NCBI RefSeq assembly: GCF_038050405.1
Contig: NZ_CP150901.1
Coordinates: forward strand, 1,116,001-1,180,000
Length of the DNA: 64,000 bases
Origin: Paraburkholderia sp. IMGN_8
GTDB lineage: Bacteria; Pseudomonadota; Gammaproteobacteria; Burkholderiales; Burkholderiaceae
Direction: 5' to 3'
A model generated the notes under the pieces. That model ran no database searches. It saw only the letters and a list, made by a program, of their open reading frames with translations, and was not told the origin of the DNA. This document shows positions 26,792 through 34,870 of the stretch, in pieces; position 1 is the first letter of the stretch, and each line of letters opens with the position of its first letter. Position numbers and translations under genes: made by a program.

Positions 26792-27562
26792 TCAAACCGG
26801 CAGGACCGAGGAAACCAGCGTTTGCGTGTACGGATGCTGCGGATCGTCGAGCACCTGATCGGTCAGACCCGCCTCGACCACCACGCCGCCTTGCATAACC
26901 ATCAGGCGATGCGCGAGCAAGCGCGCCACGCCGATATCGTGCGTGACGATCAGCACCGACAGATGCAGTGTGGACGTCAACGTGCGCAGCAGATCGAGCA
27001 GGCGCGCTTGCACCGATACGTCGAGACCGGCGGTCGGCTCGTCCATGAAGACGAGGCGCGGGCCCGTGACGAGATTGCGCGCGATCTGCAAACGCTGTTG
27101 CATTCCGCCGGAAAACGCCGACGGATATTCGTCGATACGGGTGGAATCCAACTCGACGCGCTCCATCCATTGCGTCGCCGTGTGGCGAATGTTGCCGTAA
27201 TGACGCGCGCCGATCGCCATCAGGGGTTCGCCGATATTCGCGCCGGCAGAAACGCCGCTGCGCAGGCCGTCGCGCGGATTCTGCTGCACGAAGCCCCACT
27301 CGGTGCGCATCAGCAGGCGCCGGCGCGGCTCGGACAAGGCCAGCAGATCGAGCATCTCGCCATGCGTCGCCGCGTAATGCAGCGAGCCGCTGTCGGCTTC
27401 GGTCTTCAACGCGAGCGTATTCAACAGCGTGGTTTTGCCCGAGCCGGATTCGCCGACGATGCACAACACCTCGCCCGGATAGAGATCGAAGCTGACATTC
27501 GTGCAGCCGTTGCGGCCGCCGAATTGTTTGGTGAGCGAACGGGCGCTCAACAGCGGCGTCAT
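26792..27562 (-). CDS. phnK: C-P lyase system ATP-binding protein PhnK
   Basis: The 256-residue ABC-type ATPase binds the PhnGHIJ core. It has Walker A GESGSGKTT, the signature FSGGMQQRLQIARNL, Walker B VFMDEPTAGLD and the H-loop THD. The stretch WGFVQQNPRDGLR is typical of PhnK. Its ATG overlaps the phnJ stop, indicating coupled translation. Confidence 0.96.
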   Translation of the reverse strand: MTPLLSARSLTKQFGGRNGCTNVSFDLYPGEVLCIVGESGSGKTTLLNTLALKTEADSGSLHYAATHGEMLDLLALSEPRRRLLMRTEWGFVQQNPRDGLRSGVSAGANIGEPLMAIGARHYGNIRHTATQWMERVELDSTRIDEYPSAFSGGMQQRLQIARNLVTGPRLVFMDEPTAGLDVSVQARLLDLLRTLTSTLHLSVLIVTHDIGVARLLAHRLMVMQGGVVVEAGLTDQVLDDPQHPYTQTLVSSVLPV

Positions 27563-28449
27563 GCTGTCTCTCCTTTGCGCGGTTCGTCCTGATCGCCGCG
27601 GCGTTCGTGGCAGTAGTCGCTATCGGAGCAAACGAACATCCGCTTGCCCGCATCGTCGACGATCATTTCGTCGAGGAAGCTCTTCGTCGATCCGCACAGC
27701 GCACAGGCGTGCTGCCACTTCTGTATCTCGAACGGATGATCGTCGAAGTCGAGACTGCGTACCGGCGTGTACGGCGGAATCGCGTAAATGCGGCGCTCGC
27801 GGCCGGCGCCGAACAATTGCAGCGCGGGGTTCATGTGCATCTTCGGATTGTCGAACTTCGGAATCGGCGACGGCGAACTCAGATAGCGGTTGTTGACGAT
27901 CACCGGGTAGTCGTAGGTGGTGGCGATACTGCCGTGATGGACGATATCCTCGTATAGCTTCACGCTGATCAAACCGTAGTCGGCCAGCGCGTGCATCTTC
28001 TTGCATTCGACGACGCGCGGTTCCAGTTTGAACAACGGCTCGGGCATCGGCACCTGGTAGACAAGAATCTGCTTGTCGGTGAGCGGCTTTTCTGGAATCC
28101 GGTGACGTGTCTGGATGATCGTCGCCTCCGCCGTGCGCTGCGTGGTCGCCACGCCGGCAGTGCGGGCGAAAAAGCGGCGGATATTGACCGCGTTGGTCGT
28201 TTCGTCGGAGCCCTGATCGATCACTTTCAGCGTATCGCGCTTGCCGATGATCGCTGCGGTGACCTGAATGCCGCCGGTGCCCCAGCCGAACGGCAACGGC
28301 ATTTCACGCGAGGCGAACGGCACCTGATAGCCAGGTACGGCGACGGCTTTGAGCAACGCGCGGCGGAGCATGCGCTTGGTCTGCTCATCGAGGTAAGCGA
28401 AGTTGTAGCCGTCCGCGGCGCTGTCGAGTGAGGTATCGGGCGCGTTCAT
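27559..28449 (-). CDS. phnJ: Carbon-phosphorus lyase catalytic subunit
   Basis: The 296-residue radical-SAM enzyme cleaves the C-P bond of ribose 1-alkylphosphonate 5-phosphate. The four functional cysteines keep the PhnJ spacing C-x2-C-x21-C-x5-C at about residues 249, 252, 274 and 280 (HACALCGS and FVCSDSDYC). That arrangement supplies three ligands for the 4Fe-4S cluster and the thiyl-radical cysteine. The N-terminal block GYNFAYLDEQTKRMLRRALLKA and PLPFGWGTGGIQ are family hallmarks. The start overlaps the end of phnI. Confidence 0.98.
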   Translation of the reverse strand: MNAPDTSLDSAADGYNFAYLDEQTKRMLRRALLKAVAVPGYQVPFASREMPLPFGWGTGGIQVTAAIIGKRDTLKVIDQGSDETTNAVNIRRFFARTAGVATTQRTAEATIIQTRHRIPEKPLTDKQILVYQVPMPEPLFKLEPRVVECKKMHALADYGLISVKLYEDIVHHGSIATTYDYPVIVNNRYLSSPSPIPKFDNPKMHMNPALQLFGAGRERRIYAIPPYTPVRSLDFDDHPFEIQKWQHACALCGSTKSFLDEMIVDDAGKRMFVCSDSDYCHERRGDQDEPRKGETA

Positions 28450-29600
28450 GCGGCTTGCTCCTGCGTCTGAGCCTGGTCCTGAGCCTGGTCCTCGTTCGGC
28501 GCGCCGTGCTGCGCACGCAGGCGCCGAACGAGTTCGAGTTCGGACTGGAAGTCGACGTAGTGGGGCAATTTCAGATGCTGGACAAAGCCGGACGCTTCGA
28601 CGTTATCGCTGTGCGACAGCATGAATTCGATGTCCTGGGTCGGCGACCCGAGCGTTTCACCGAGTTCTTCGGCGCGCAAGGCGCGGTCCACCAATGCCAT
28701 TGCCATCGCTTTGCGCTCCGAGTGGCCGAACGCGAGACCGTAGCCTTGCGTGAACGTCGGCGGCACCTCGCCGCTGCCGGCAAACTGGTTGATCATCTGG
28801 CATTCGGTGATATCGATATCGCCGATTTCCACGGCTTCGCCCAGTTCGTCGAGTTCCATTTCAACGGCTATCGTGCCGAAGCGGATCTCGCCGGCAAACG
28901 GGTGCGAGTGTGCGTAGCCGCGCTGCGTGGCATAACCCATCGCGAGCAGAAAACCTTCGTCGCCGCGCGCGAGATTCTGCAGACGCGTTGAGCGGCTCGC
29001 GGGAAAGGCGAGCGGTTCGCGCGACAGATCGCCGGGTTCCCGCGCATCCGGCGTGGGGCGTTCCTGTTCGATCAGACCTTCGCTGTCGAGCAGCGTGACG
29101 ACACGCGGCATGGGTTCGGCTTCGGGCGGCGCGGCCTGAATGGCGGATGCCGGCGCGGCCGCATCGGTTTTAGTGCCGCCTTCAGTGTCACCGTCAGCCA
29201 GCAACGCGAAATCCAGCAGACGCTGCGTGTAATCGTAAGTCGCGCCGAGCAATTGACCGCCGGGCACGTCCTTGAACGTCGCGGAAATACGGCGCGCGAC
29301 CTGCATGGCTTCCGTATCGATTGCCTGCGTGTAGCCGAAACGCGGCAACGTAGTGCGATACGCGCGCAGCAGAAAGATCGCCTCGACCAGATCGCCGGCG
29401 GCCTGCTTGATTGCCAGCGCGGCCAGTTCTTCGTCGTAGACCGAGCCTTCAGTCATGACTCGCGCGACGGCGAGGCGCAATTGCTCGCGAATCTGCGCGA
29501 CGCTGAGTTCGGCGAGCCGCGTATCGCCGCGGCGCGCCTTGTCGAGCAGACGCCACGACGCCTCGATCGCACGTTCTCCACCTTTGACGGCAACGTACAT
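28446..29600 (-). CDS. phnI: Alpha-D-ribose 1-methylphosphonate 5-triphosphate synthase subunit
   Basis: The 384-residue nucleosidase-like subunit displaces adenine from ATP with phosphonate. The ATG at 29600 overlaps the phnH stop as ATGA and has GGTGA upstream. Typical blocks are MYVAVKGGERAIEASWRLLDKARRG at the start, FGYATQRGYAHSHPFAGEIR-like sequence in the middle, and QGYGLAFGHSERKAMAMALVDRAL. The C-terminal tail is a glutamine-rich QAQDQAQTQEQ repeat that is not needed for the fold. A linker of about 50 residues near 165-215 is longer than in compact relatives. Confidence 0.97.
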   Translation of the reverse strand: MYVAVKGGERAIEASWRLLDKARRGDTRLAELSVAQIREQLRLAVARVMTEGSVYDEELAALAIKQAAGDLVEAIFLLRAYRTTLPRFGYTQAIDTEAMQVARRISATFKDVPGGQLLGATYDYTQRLLDFALLADGDTEGGTKTDAAAPASAIQAAPPEAEPMPRVVTLLDSEGLIEQERPTPDAREPGDLSREPLAFPASRSTRLQNLARGDEGFLLAMGYATQRGYAHSHPFAGEIRFGTIAVEMELDELGEAVEIGDIDITECQMINQFAGSGEVPPTFTQGYGLAFGHSERKAMAMALVDRALRAEELGETLGSPTQDIEFMLSHSDNVEASGFVQHLKLPHYVDFQSELELVRRLRAQHGAPNEDQAQDQAQTQEQAA

Positions 29601-30211
29601 CAGTTCACCTTTGCTTTGGTTGTGCGCGGCAGACCGATCAGCGTGCTGCCGCAGACGAGATAGCAATCGATGCCGCACGGAAAGAGCGGCGCGAGGGCGG
29701 CGCGTTCGCGCCAGAAATGCTCGGGCAGGCCGACCGGCGCGATCGTCGCGGTGTGTTGGATGCCAGGGCCGCTCAGCACGACCGGCGTGCCGCCCGTGAG
29801 CGCTTCCACGCGGATCAGCAGCGTCACCGATTGTTCGGGCGATTCCGCTTCGCCAAGCGCAAAGCTTTCCAGCGACGGTAGTGCGCCTGTGTCGTGGATA
29901 TAGGCGAAGGCAGCTTGCGCCGGTTCATCGACGAGCGGCGCGCCGGTATGAAAGCGCAGCGCCGAAGCCAGGGCCGCATCAGGTTGCGCGAGCCAAACGG
30001 GCGTGGCGTAGTCGCATAGCGTGAGCAGCGCGGCGAATGCGGCGAGCTCCGCGCGGGTTGCCCGCACCTCCGGCAAGCCGTTCTCGACGACGCCGACTGT
30101 GCCCGGTCGCGACAGCGCGTCGAGCAGGGTGCGGAATACCGCCTGGGTGTTGTGGACCGGGTCGGCGAAACCCGGCGTTAACCTGGACAATGCACTTTGC
30201 GAGTTTTCCAT
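29600..30211 (-). CDS. phnH: C-P lyase core subunit PhnH
   Basis: The 203-residue protein forms part of the PhnGHIJ core complex. Diagnostic blocks are GFADPVHNTQAVFRTLLDALSRPG at the N-terminus, LTLCDYATPVWL, and GIDCYLVCGSTLIGLPRTT at the end. Both ends overlap their neighbours by a few bases, so translation with phnG and phnI is coupled. Confidence 0.96.
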   Translation of the reverse strand: MENSQSALSRLTPGFADPVHNTQAVFRTLLDALSRPGTVGVVENGLPEVRATRAELAAFAALLTLCDYATPVWLAQPDAALASALRFHTGAPLVDEPAQAAFAYIHDTGALPSLESFALGEAESPEQSVTLLIRVEALTGGTPVVLSGPGIQHTATIAPVGLPEHFWRERAALAPLFPCGIDCYLVCGSTLIGLPRTTKAKVN

Positions 30212-30696
30212 CAGTCGCCCCGGACCATCGTGAAGAATTCGACGCGTGTCGACGCGGCGTCATGGCGGTGTTCAACGCGTTTGGCGGCCTGCTGTGCTGC
30301 AAACGGCTCGATTAACTGTTGATGCAGCGCGGCGCGATGCTCAGGCATTTGCAGCAGCGCGTCTGCTAGCGCAGCGAGTTCGGCGCGGCGGCGGTCGCGG
30401 CCCAGATGACAGGCGACGCCAACCGCGGCTTGAGTATCACCGGTACTGCGCAACCGCAAGGTGGCGCGCGTCACGGTGGCTTCGCCGAGATTGAACGGGT
30501 CGCCGGTGCCGCCGACGCGGCCGCGCACCATCGCGAGGCCGATTTCGGGTGGCCTGAGCCAGTCGTAAACAGGGGCCGGGATGCCTTGCAGCGCGCGTTC
30601 AAGCGCGGCTTCGAGATCGGCGCGCGGCGTGCGCGCAAGCACGGCCATCCATGCGCGCCGCATGGCGGAGGAAGGCGAGGCGGAGGTGGCACTCAT
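30211..30696 (-). CDS. phnG: C-P lyase core subunit PhnG
   Basis: The 161-residue protein is the first gene of the minus-strand phn operon. The blocks RRAWMAVLARTPRADLEAAL, RPPEIGLAMVRGRVGGTGDPFNLGEATVTRA and GVACHLGRDRRRAELAALADALLQ identify PhnG. A GGAG site precedes the ATG, and a strong leader hairpin ends 15 bases before it. Confidence 0.96.
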   Translation of the reverse strand: MSATSASPSSAMRRAWMAVLARTPRADLEAALERALQGIPAPVYDWLRPPEIGLAMVRGRVGGTGDPFNLGEATVTRATLRLRSTGDTQAAVGVACHLGRDRRRAELAALADALLQMPEHRAALHQQLIEPFAAQQAAKRVEHRHDAASTRVEFFTMVRGD

Positions 30697-30710
30697 CGAG
30701 ACTCCTGTCG

Positions 30711-30742
30711 GCCTGAGTTAGCGCTTTAGCGCTTACTCAGGC
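30711..30742 (-). promoter_or_regulatory. Leader hairpin just upstream of phnG
   Basis: The arms GCCTGAGT and ACTCAGGC, with inner arms AGCGCT/AGCGCT, form a 32-nt near-perfect dyad interrupted by one internal mismatch pair. In the phnG transcript it would end about five bases before the ribosome site. It could affect initiation or mRNA stability, or be a second regulator site at the DNA level. Confidence 0.55.
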
Positions 30743-30797
30743 CCCATGCAAGATAATTGCGGTTGATCCAGCGAGCAGACATTTGACCATCTATTCG

Positions 30798-30819
30798 TCT
30801 AAACGTCTAGACGTTTAGA
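30798..30819. promoter_or_regulatory. Perfect 22-bp palindrome, probable PhnF operator
   Basis: The dyad has arms TCTAAACGTCT and AGACGTTTAGA and sits between phnG (-) and phnF (+), 102 and 114 bases from the two starts. HutC-type GntR regulators such as PhnF bind GT-TA-AC-like dyads of this kind. The core GTCTAGAC and a further GTAGAC immediately downstream support the call. Confidence 0.75.
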
Positions 30820-30932
30820 GGTAGACTTGTTGCGTGTTGTCGCACGCGGCCGCCATTTCACATTTCCATCACGGCTTGCGCACTACAATGCACGATAGAG
30901 CGAATATTTGAACCCAAGGGAATGACAGCACC

Positions 30933-31691
30933 ATGACATCGAACGACAACGCGACGCCGGGCACGCTGCTCGAACGCGGCGCGGGCGTTGCCGTGTGGCG
31001 GCAGATCGAGCAGATTCTTGCCGCGGAAATCGCGGCGAGCGGTTTTGGCGAGGAGGGCCGCTTGCCCAGCGAAGGCGAACTGGCCAAGCGCTTCGACGTG
31101 AACCGGCATACCGTGCGCCGGGCGATGCTGGGTCTCGCCGCGCTCGGTCTTGTCAGCGTCGAACAGGGACGCGGCACCTTCGTGCAGCCCGGTGCCATCG
31201 ACTATTCAATCGGCCGCCGCACACGTTTTACTGAAAACTTGCGGCAGCAGCATCATGCGGCAGCGGGCACGATGCTGTCGGCCGCGCGCGTGAAGGCCGA
31301 GCCGAGTGTCGCGAAGGCGCTCGGCCTGCGGGCGGGTGCGTCGGTCTATCGGATCGAATCGCTGCACGAGTCGGACGGCGTGCCGCTCACGTTCGCGCGC
31401 AACTGGTATCCGGCGGTGCGTTTCGCGGATCTGCCAGAGGTGCTGGAGCGCACCGGCAGCATCACGAAGTCGATGGCGAAATTCGGCGTGACCGATTACT
31501 TGCGCAAGTGGAGCCGCATCGGCAGCGTATTGCCTGAGCCGGAAGTGGCGCGGCGTTTGAATATCAACCGGCAGCAGCCGGTGCTGTGGGTCGAGAACGT
31601 CGATGTCGATCTGGAGGGCACGCCGATCAAGTACGGCTTCACGCATTTTGCCGCTGACCGTGTGCAACTGCTCGTGGAGCACGACGTATGA
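30933..31691 (+). CDS. phnF: GntR/HutC-family regulator of phosphonate use
   Basis: The 252-residue protein has a winged helix at residues ~20-90 (VWRQIEQILAAEI, RLPSEGELAKRFDVNRHTVRRAMLGL, VEQGRGTFV) and a UTRA ligand domain (AKALGLRAGASVYRIESLHESDGVPLTFARNWYP). It is divergent from phnG and heads a small operon with DUF1045 and phnN. It is probably a repressor controlling both directions through the palindrome at 30798-30819. Confidence 0.93.
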   Translation: MTSNDNATPGTLLERGAGVAVWRQIEQILAAEIAASGFGEEGRLPSEGELAKRFDVNRHTVRRAMLGLAALGLVSVEQGRGTFVQPGAIDYSIGRRTRFTENLRQQHHAAAGTMLSAARVKAEPSVAKALGLRAGASVYRIESLHESDGVPLTFARNWYPAVRFADLPEVLERTGSITKSMAKFGVTDYLRKWSRIGSVLPEPEVARRLNINRQQPVLWVENVDVDLEGTPIKYGFTHFAADRVQLLVEHDV

Positions 31692-32410
31692 GCGGCGCCG
31701 TCTGGGGCGCTGATGCACGTTTCGCGGTGTACTACGCGCCTTCGCGCGATTCGGCATGGTGGCGGGCGGGATCGCAGTGGTTGGGCCGCGATGCGGAAAG
31801 CGGCGAGGAGTGCGTGCCGCCGCAACCGGAAGGCGTGACGCGGCCATTGGCGGATTTGACCGAGGCGCCACGTCGCTATGGATGGCATGGCACATTGGTT
31901 GCGCCGTTTCGTCTGGCCGACGGGGTGACTCAGCACGACGTGCTGCAAACGGCGCGTGAATGGGCGCACTCGCAAGCCGCGTTCATGTTGCCGGTAGGAG
32001 CCGCGACGCTCGGCGATTTCGTCGCGCTGCGTCCCGCGGATCAGGATGGCGAAGCGAACATCGGTGCCGTCGCCGCAAGCGCGTTGCGGTCGCTCGATGC
32101 ACTGCGCGCCAGGCCGTCCGCTACCGATCTCGCCCGCCGTCTTGCCGCGCCGCTGAGCGAACGGCAGCGCGCGCTACTGGTCGAATGGGGTTATCCGTAC
32201 GTCTTCGACGAATTCCGTTTTCACATGACGCTATCCAATTCGCTGGCCGATGCCGATGAGCGTGCGATGCTGGTCGCATGGTGGCGGGCGCAAACGCCCA
32301 GGCTCGGGCCGCTCGCAATCGACCACGCGGCGCTCTTTGTCGAGCCTGCGCCCAGCGCGCCGTTCGTGTTGTGGCAACGTGTGCCGTTTCAGAACCGTGA
32401 GGTGAATTAA
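31688..32410 (+). CDS. DUF1045 phosphonate-operon protein, 2H-phosphoesterase-like
   Basis: The 240-residue protein belongs to a family regularly found in phn operons. Two HxT motifs, in YGWHGTLVAPF (near residue 65) and FRFHMTLSNSL (near residue 178), are the signature of 2H phosphoesterases, which act on cyclic phosphates. The ATG overlaps the phnF stop as ATGA. No phnP is present in the cluster. This protein is therefore a candidate for opening the ribose 1,2-cyclic phosphate 5-phosphate left by C-P lyase, which is an inference from fold and context. Confidence 0.85.
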   Translation: MSGAVWGADARFAVYYAPSRDSAWWRAGSQWLGRDAESGEECVPPQPEGVTRPLADLTEAPRRYGWHGTLVAPFRLADGVTQHDVLQTAREWAHSQAAFMLPVGAATLGDFVALRPADQDGEANIGAVAASALRSLDALRARPSATDLARRLAAPLSERQRALLVEWGYPYVFDEFRFHMTLSNSLADADERAMLVAWWRAQTPRLGPLAIDHAALFVEPAPSAPFVLWQRVPFQNREVN

Positions 32411-32412
32411 CG

Positions 32413-32967
32413 ATGGCAGGTCGTTTGATCTATGTAATGGGGCCGTCCGGTGCGGGCAAGGATTCGCTGCTGGGTTTTGCGCGCAGGCGCTTGATGGGCG
32501 AACCGATTCTGTTTGCGCATCGCTACATCACGCGGCCGAGCGGCAATGGTGAAGAACATATCGCGCTGAGCGTAGAAGAGTTTGCAGCGCGTTCCGTGCT
32601 CGGTCTGTTCGCGCTCGAATGGTCGAGCCATTCGTTGCGTTATGGCATCGGTATCGAACTCGATGCGTGGCTCGCGCGCGGTTGCACGGTGGTCGTCAAC
32701 GGTTCACGTCAGCATGTGCAGCACACGTTGGCGCGTTATCCGCGCACGGCAGTCGTGCACGTGGACGCTGCGCCGCACATTCTCGAAGCGCGGCTCGGCG
32801 CGCGCGCACGCGAGTCCGCGGAACAGGTCACGGCAAGGCTCGCACGGCGTGCGCCGTTTTCGTTGCCTGACGGAATTCGTTGCAAGACGATCGATAACTC
32901 GGGTGAACTCGATGACGCTGGCCATGCGTTGATCGATTTTCTGATGGCCCACGCCAACACGCGCTAG
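32413..32967 (+). CDS. phnN: Ribose 1,5-bisphosphate phosphokinase
   Basis: The 184-residue P-loop kinase converts ribose 1,5-bisphosphate to PRPP, returning the sugar of the C-P lyase pathway to metabolism. Walker A is GPSGAGKDS near the N-terminus. The guanylate-kinase-like blocks ITRPSGNGEEHIALS and FALEWSSHSLRYGIG are typical of PhnN. It begins two bases after the DUF1045 stop codon. Confidence 0.95.
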   Translation: MAGRLIYVMGPSGAGKDSLLGFARRRLMGEPILFAHRYITRPSGNGEEHIALSVEEFAARSVLGLFALEWSSHSLRYGIGIELDAWLARGCTVVVNGSRQHVQHTLARYPRTAVVHVDAAPHILEARLGARARESAEQVTARLARRAPFSLPDGIRCKTIDNSGELDDAGHALIDFLMAHANTR

Positions 32968-33006
32968 GCCGGCACGACCATCTGTTGCGGCATCGGCATT
33001 CGCGCC

Positions 33007-33031
33007 GGCGTGCGTGTAAAAAACGCACGCC
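33007..33031. terminator. Hairpin between convergent phnN and the IclR gene
   Basis: GGCGTGCGT (33007-33015) and ACGCACGCC (33023-33031) form a 9-bp stem with an A-rich loop, just beyond both stop codons. There is no U-tract after the stem, so termination is likely but not certain. Confidence 0.5.
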
Positions 33032-33040
33032 GCCATCAAA

Positions 33041-33865
33041 CTAGCCGCGTCGCGCCACCATCTCCGACACCGTCTGCGCCGCCCGCTGCAACGGTTCCAG
33101 AAACGCCTTCACCATCTGCCTGGCCGAATTGCGCTGAGCGTTGCCGCTGATATTCATCGCCGCGATCACGCGCCCCTGGCGGTTGCGAATCGGTGCGGAC
33201 AGCGAAATCAGACCGCCTTCCAGTTCCTGATCGACGATCGCCCAGCCCTGACGGCGCACCTGTGCGATCAGTTTTTTCAGCTCTTCCTTGTCGGTGACCG
33301 TGCGCGGCGTGTGCGCGTAGAGCGGCGCCGAACTCAGGGTCGCGTCGAGCGCTTCGTCGTCGAGTGCGGCGAGCAGCACGCGGCCCATTGACGTGCAATA
33401 CGCCGGCAAGCGGCTGCCGATCGACAGATTGATCGTCATGATCTTGTGGGTCGGCACGCGCAGCACATAAACGATCTCGGTGCGATCGAGCACGGCCGCC
33501 GAGCAGCTCTCGTGCACCTGCGCCGACAGTTCTTCCATCACCGGCTCGGCGAGGTTCCAGAACGGCATCGAGGTCAGATACGCGAAGCCGAGATCGAGAA
33601 TCTTCGGCGTGAGACGAAACAGGCGGCCTTCGGCCTCCACGTAGCCGAGCGTCTGCAAGGTCAACAGGATGCGGCGCGCGCCCGCGCGCGTGAGGCCGGC
33701 GGCGGCGGCGACGTCGGTCAGTGTCTGTTCGGGGCGCGTGGCGTCGAACGCGCGAATCACCGCGAGGCCGCGCGCGAACGACTGCACATACGAATCGCCC
33801 GGTTTGTCCGGGGCCGGTTCGGCGCTGACGGGAACGGCGGAAGACGGCGGCAGGACTTTGCTCAT
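33041..33865 (-). CDS. IclR-family regulator, PcaR/PcaU/PobR subgroup
   Basis: The 274-residue protein has a winged helix (residues ~30-90: SFARGLAVIRAFD, TRAGARRILLTLQTLGYVE) and an IclR effector domain (CSAAVLDRTEIVYVLRVPTHKIMTINLSIGSRLPAYCTSMGRVLLA). This effector block is characteristic of the PcaR/PobR subgroup that senses beta-ketoadipate or aromatic acids. A beta-ketoadipyl-CoA thiolase gene with a GTTCGAT-type site upstream lies 7.5 kb away. It is divergent from the GntR gene at 34106. Confidence 0.88.
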   Translation of the reverse strand: MSKVLPPSSAVPVSAEPAPDKPGDSYVQSFARGLAVIRAFDATRPEQTLTDVAAAAGLTRAGARRILLTLQTLGYVEAEGRLFRLTPKILDLGFAYLTSMPFWNLAEPVMEELSAQVHESCSAAVLDRTEIVYVLRVPTHKIMTINLSIGSRLPAYCTSMGRVLLAALDDEALDATLSSAPLYAHTPRTVTDKEELKKLIAQVRRQGWAIVDQELEGGLISLSAPIRNRQGRVIAAMNISGNAQRNSARQMVKAFLEPLQRAAQTVSEMVARRG

Positions 33866-34105
33866 GGGCCTTTGCTAAAAGCGTTCGAAGAGGGCGTATG
33901 CCGGTCGCGGACAAGCGAGACAACCGAGGCACGACCGGGACAAAAGCGGGGCGGCGCGATGTCGCGGAAAGCCGTGACGATAGCTTAAGCCTTCCTTTTC
34001 GCCAACCTCGCAGGTTTTTGGATCGATAGCCCAGGGTTTGCATGGATGCAGTCTGGATTCAAAATTTGTATGATGACCAGATAACATGATCAATCGAGGC
34101 AATCG

Positions 34106-34810
34106 ATGTTCGACAAGATTCCTGCCCGGGCACTGAGCGACACGGTCGCGCAGCAGCTTCTCAAGCAGATCGACAAAGGCACCTTCAAGCGCGGCGGCAA
34201 GCTGCCGACCGAGGCCGTGCTGGCGCAGCAGTTCGGCGTGAGCCGCACGGTGATCCGCGAGGCGATCTCGCGGCTGAAGAACGAAGGCGTGGTCGAGCCG
34301 CGCCAGGGCAGCGGCGTGTTCGTCGCCGCGCACGGCGCGATCCGGCCGTTGCGCATCGATTACGCGGAAGCCGTTGAGGCCGGTTCGGTGCTGCAAATCC
34401 TCGCGCTGCGGCGGGCGATCGAAGCGGAAGTCGCATCGGAAGCCGCCATGCGCCGCAGCGACGCCGACATGGTGTCGATCGATATCGCGCTCGCGAAGAT
34501 CGACGAAGCGGTGGCCGAAGGCGAGGACGGCGTCGCCGAGGACGTCGCGTTCCATCGCGCAATCGCTGCGGCCACCGGCAATCCGTATTTCCTCAAAACG
34601 CTCACATTCCTGAATCAGTACCTCGAAGCGGGCACCCTGGTGACACGGCGCAACGAAGCGCTGCGCGAGGACTTCTCCCGTCAGGTGCGTGAAGAGCATG
34701 CGGCCATCGCCGCCGCGATTCGCGCGGGCGATCCGATGGCGGCGCGCAATGCGGCGCGCACGCATATGTACAACGCGGCACGGCGGCTCGCGGAAGCGGG
34801 TATTTGCTGA
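34106..34810 (+). CDS. GntR-family regulator (FadR/FCD) of tetronate catabolism
   Basis: The 234-residue protein has a winged helix (VAQQLLKQIDKGTFKRGGKLPTEAVLAQQFGVSRTVIREAISRL) and an FCD domain with the usual acidic and histidine residues (DVAFHRAIAAATGN, EEHAAIAAAI). It leads the run of threonate/erythronate genes and is likely to control them. A GAGG site precedes the ATG. Confidence 0.9.
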   Translation: MFDKIPARALSDTVAQQLLKQIDKGTFKRGGKLPTEAVLAQQFGVSRTVIREAISRLKNEGVVEPRQGSGVFVAAHGAIRPLRIDYAEAVEAGSVLQILALRRAIEAEVASEAAMRRSDADMVSIDIALAKIDEAVAEGEDGVAEDVAFHRAIAAATGNPYFLKTLTFLNQYLEAGTLVTRRNEALREDFSRQVREEHAAIAAAIRAGDPMAARNAARTHMYNAARRLAEAGIC

Positions 34811-34870
34811 GCTGGGCCGGGTTGGGCGCCATTGGGGCGCCCGCCGCTCACGAATTCTCAAAGGTCAAAC

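Noticed and set aside
26019..27653. 544-residue fusion frame covering phnK and phnL
   Set aside because: The upstream part is phnK read in a wrong frame; PhnL starts at 26783 with a normal ABC domain.
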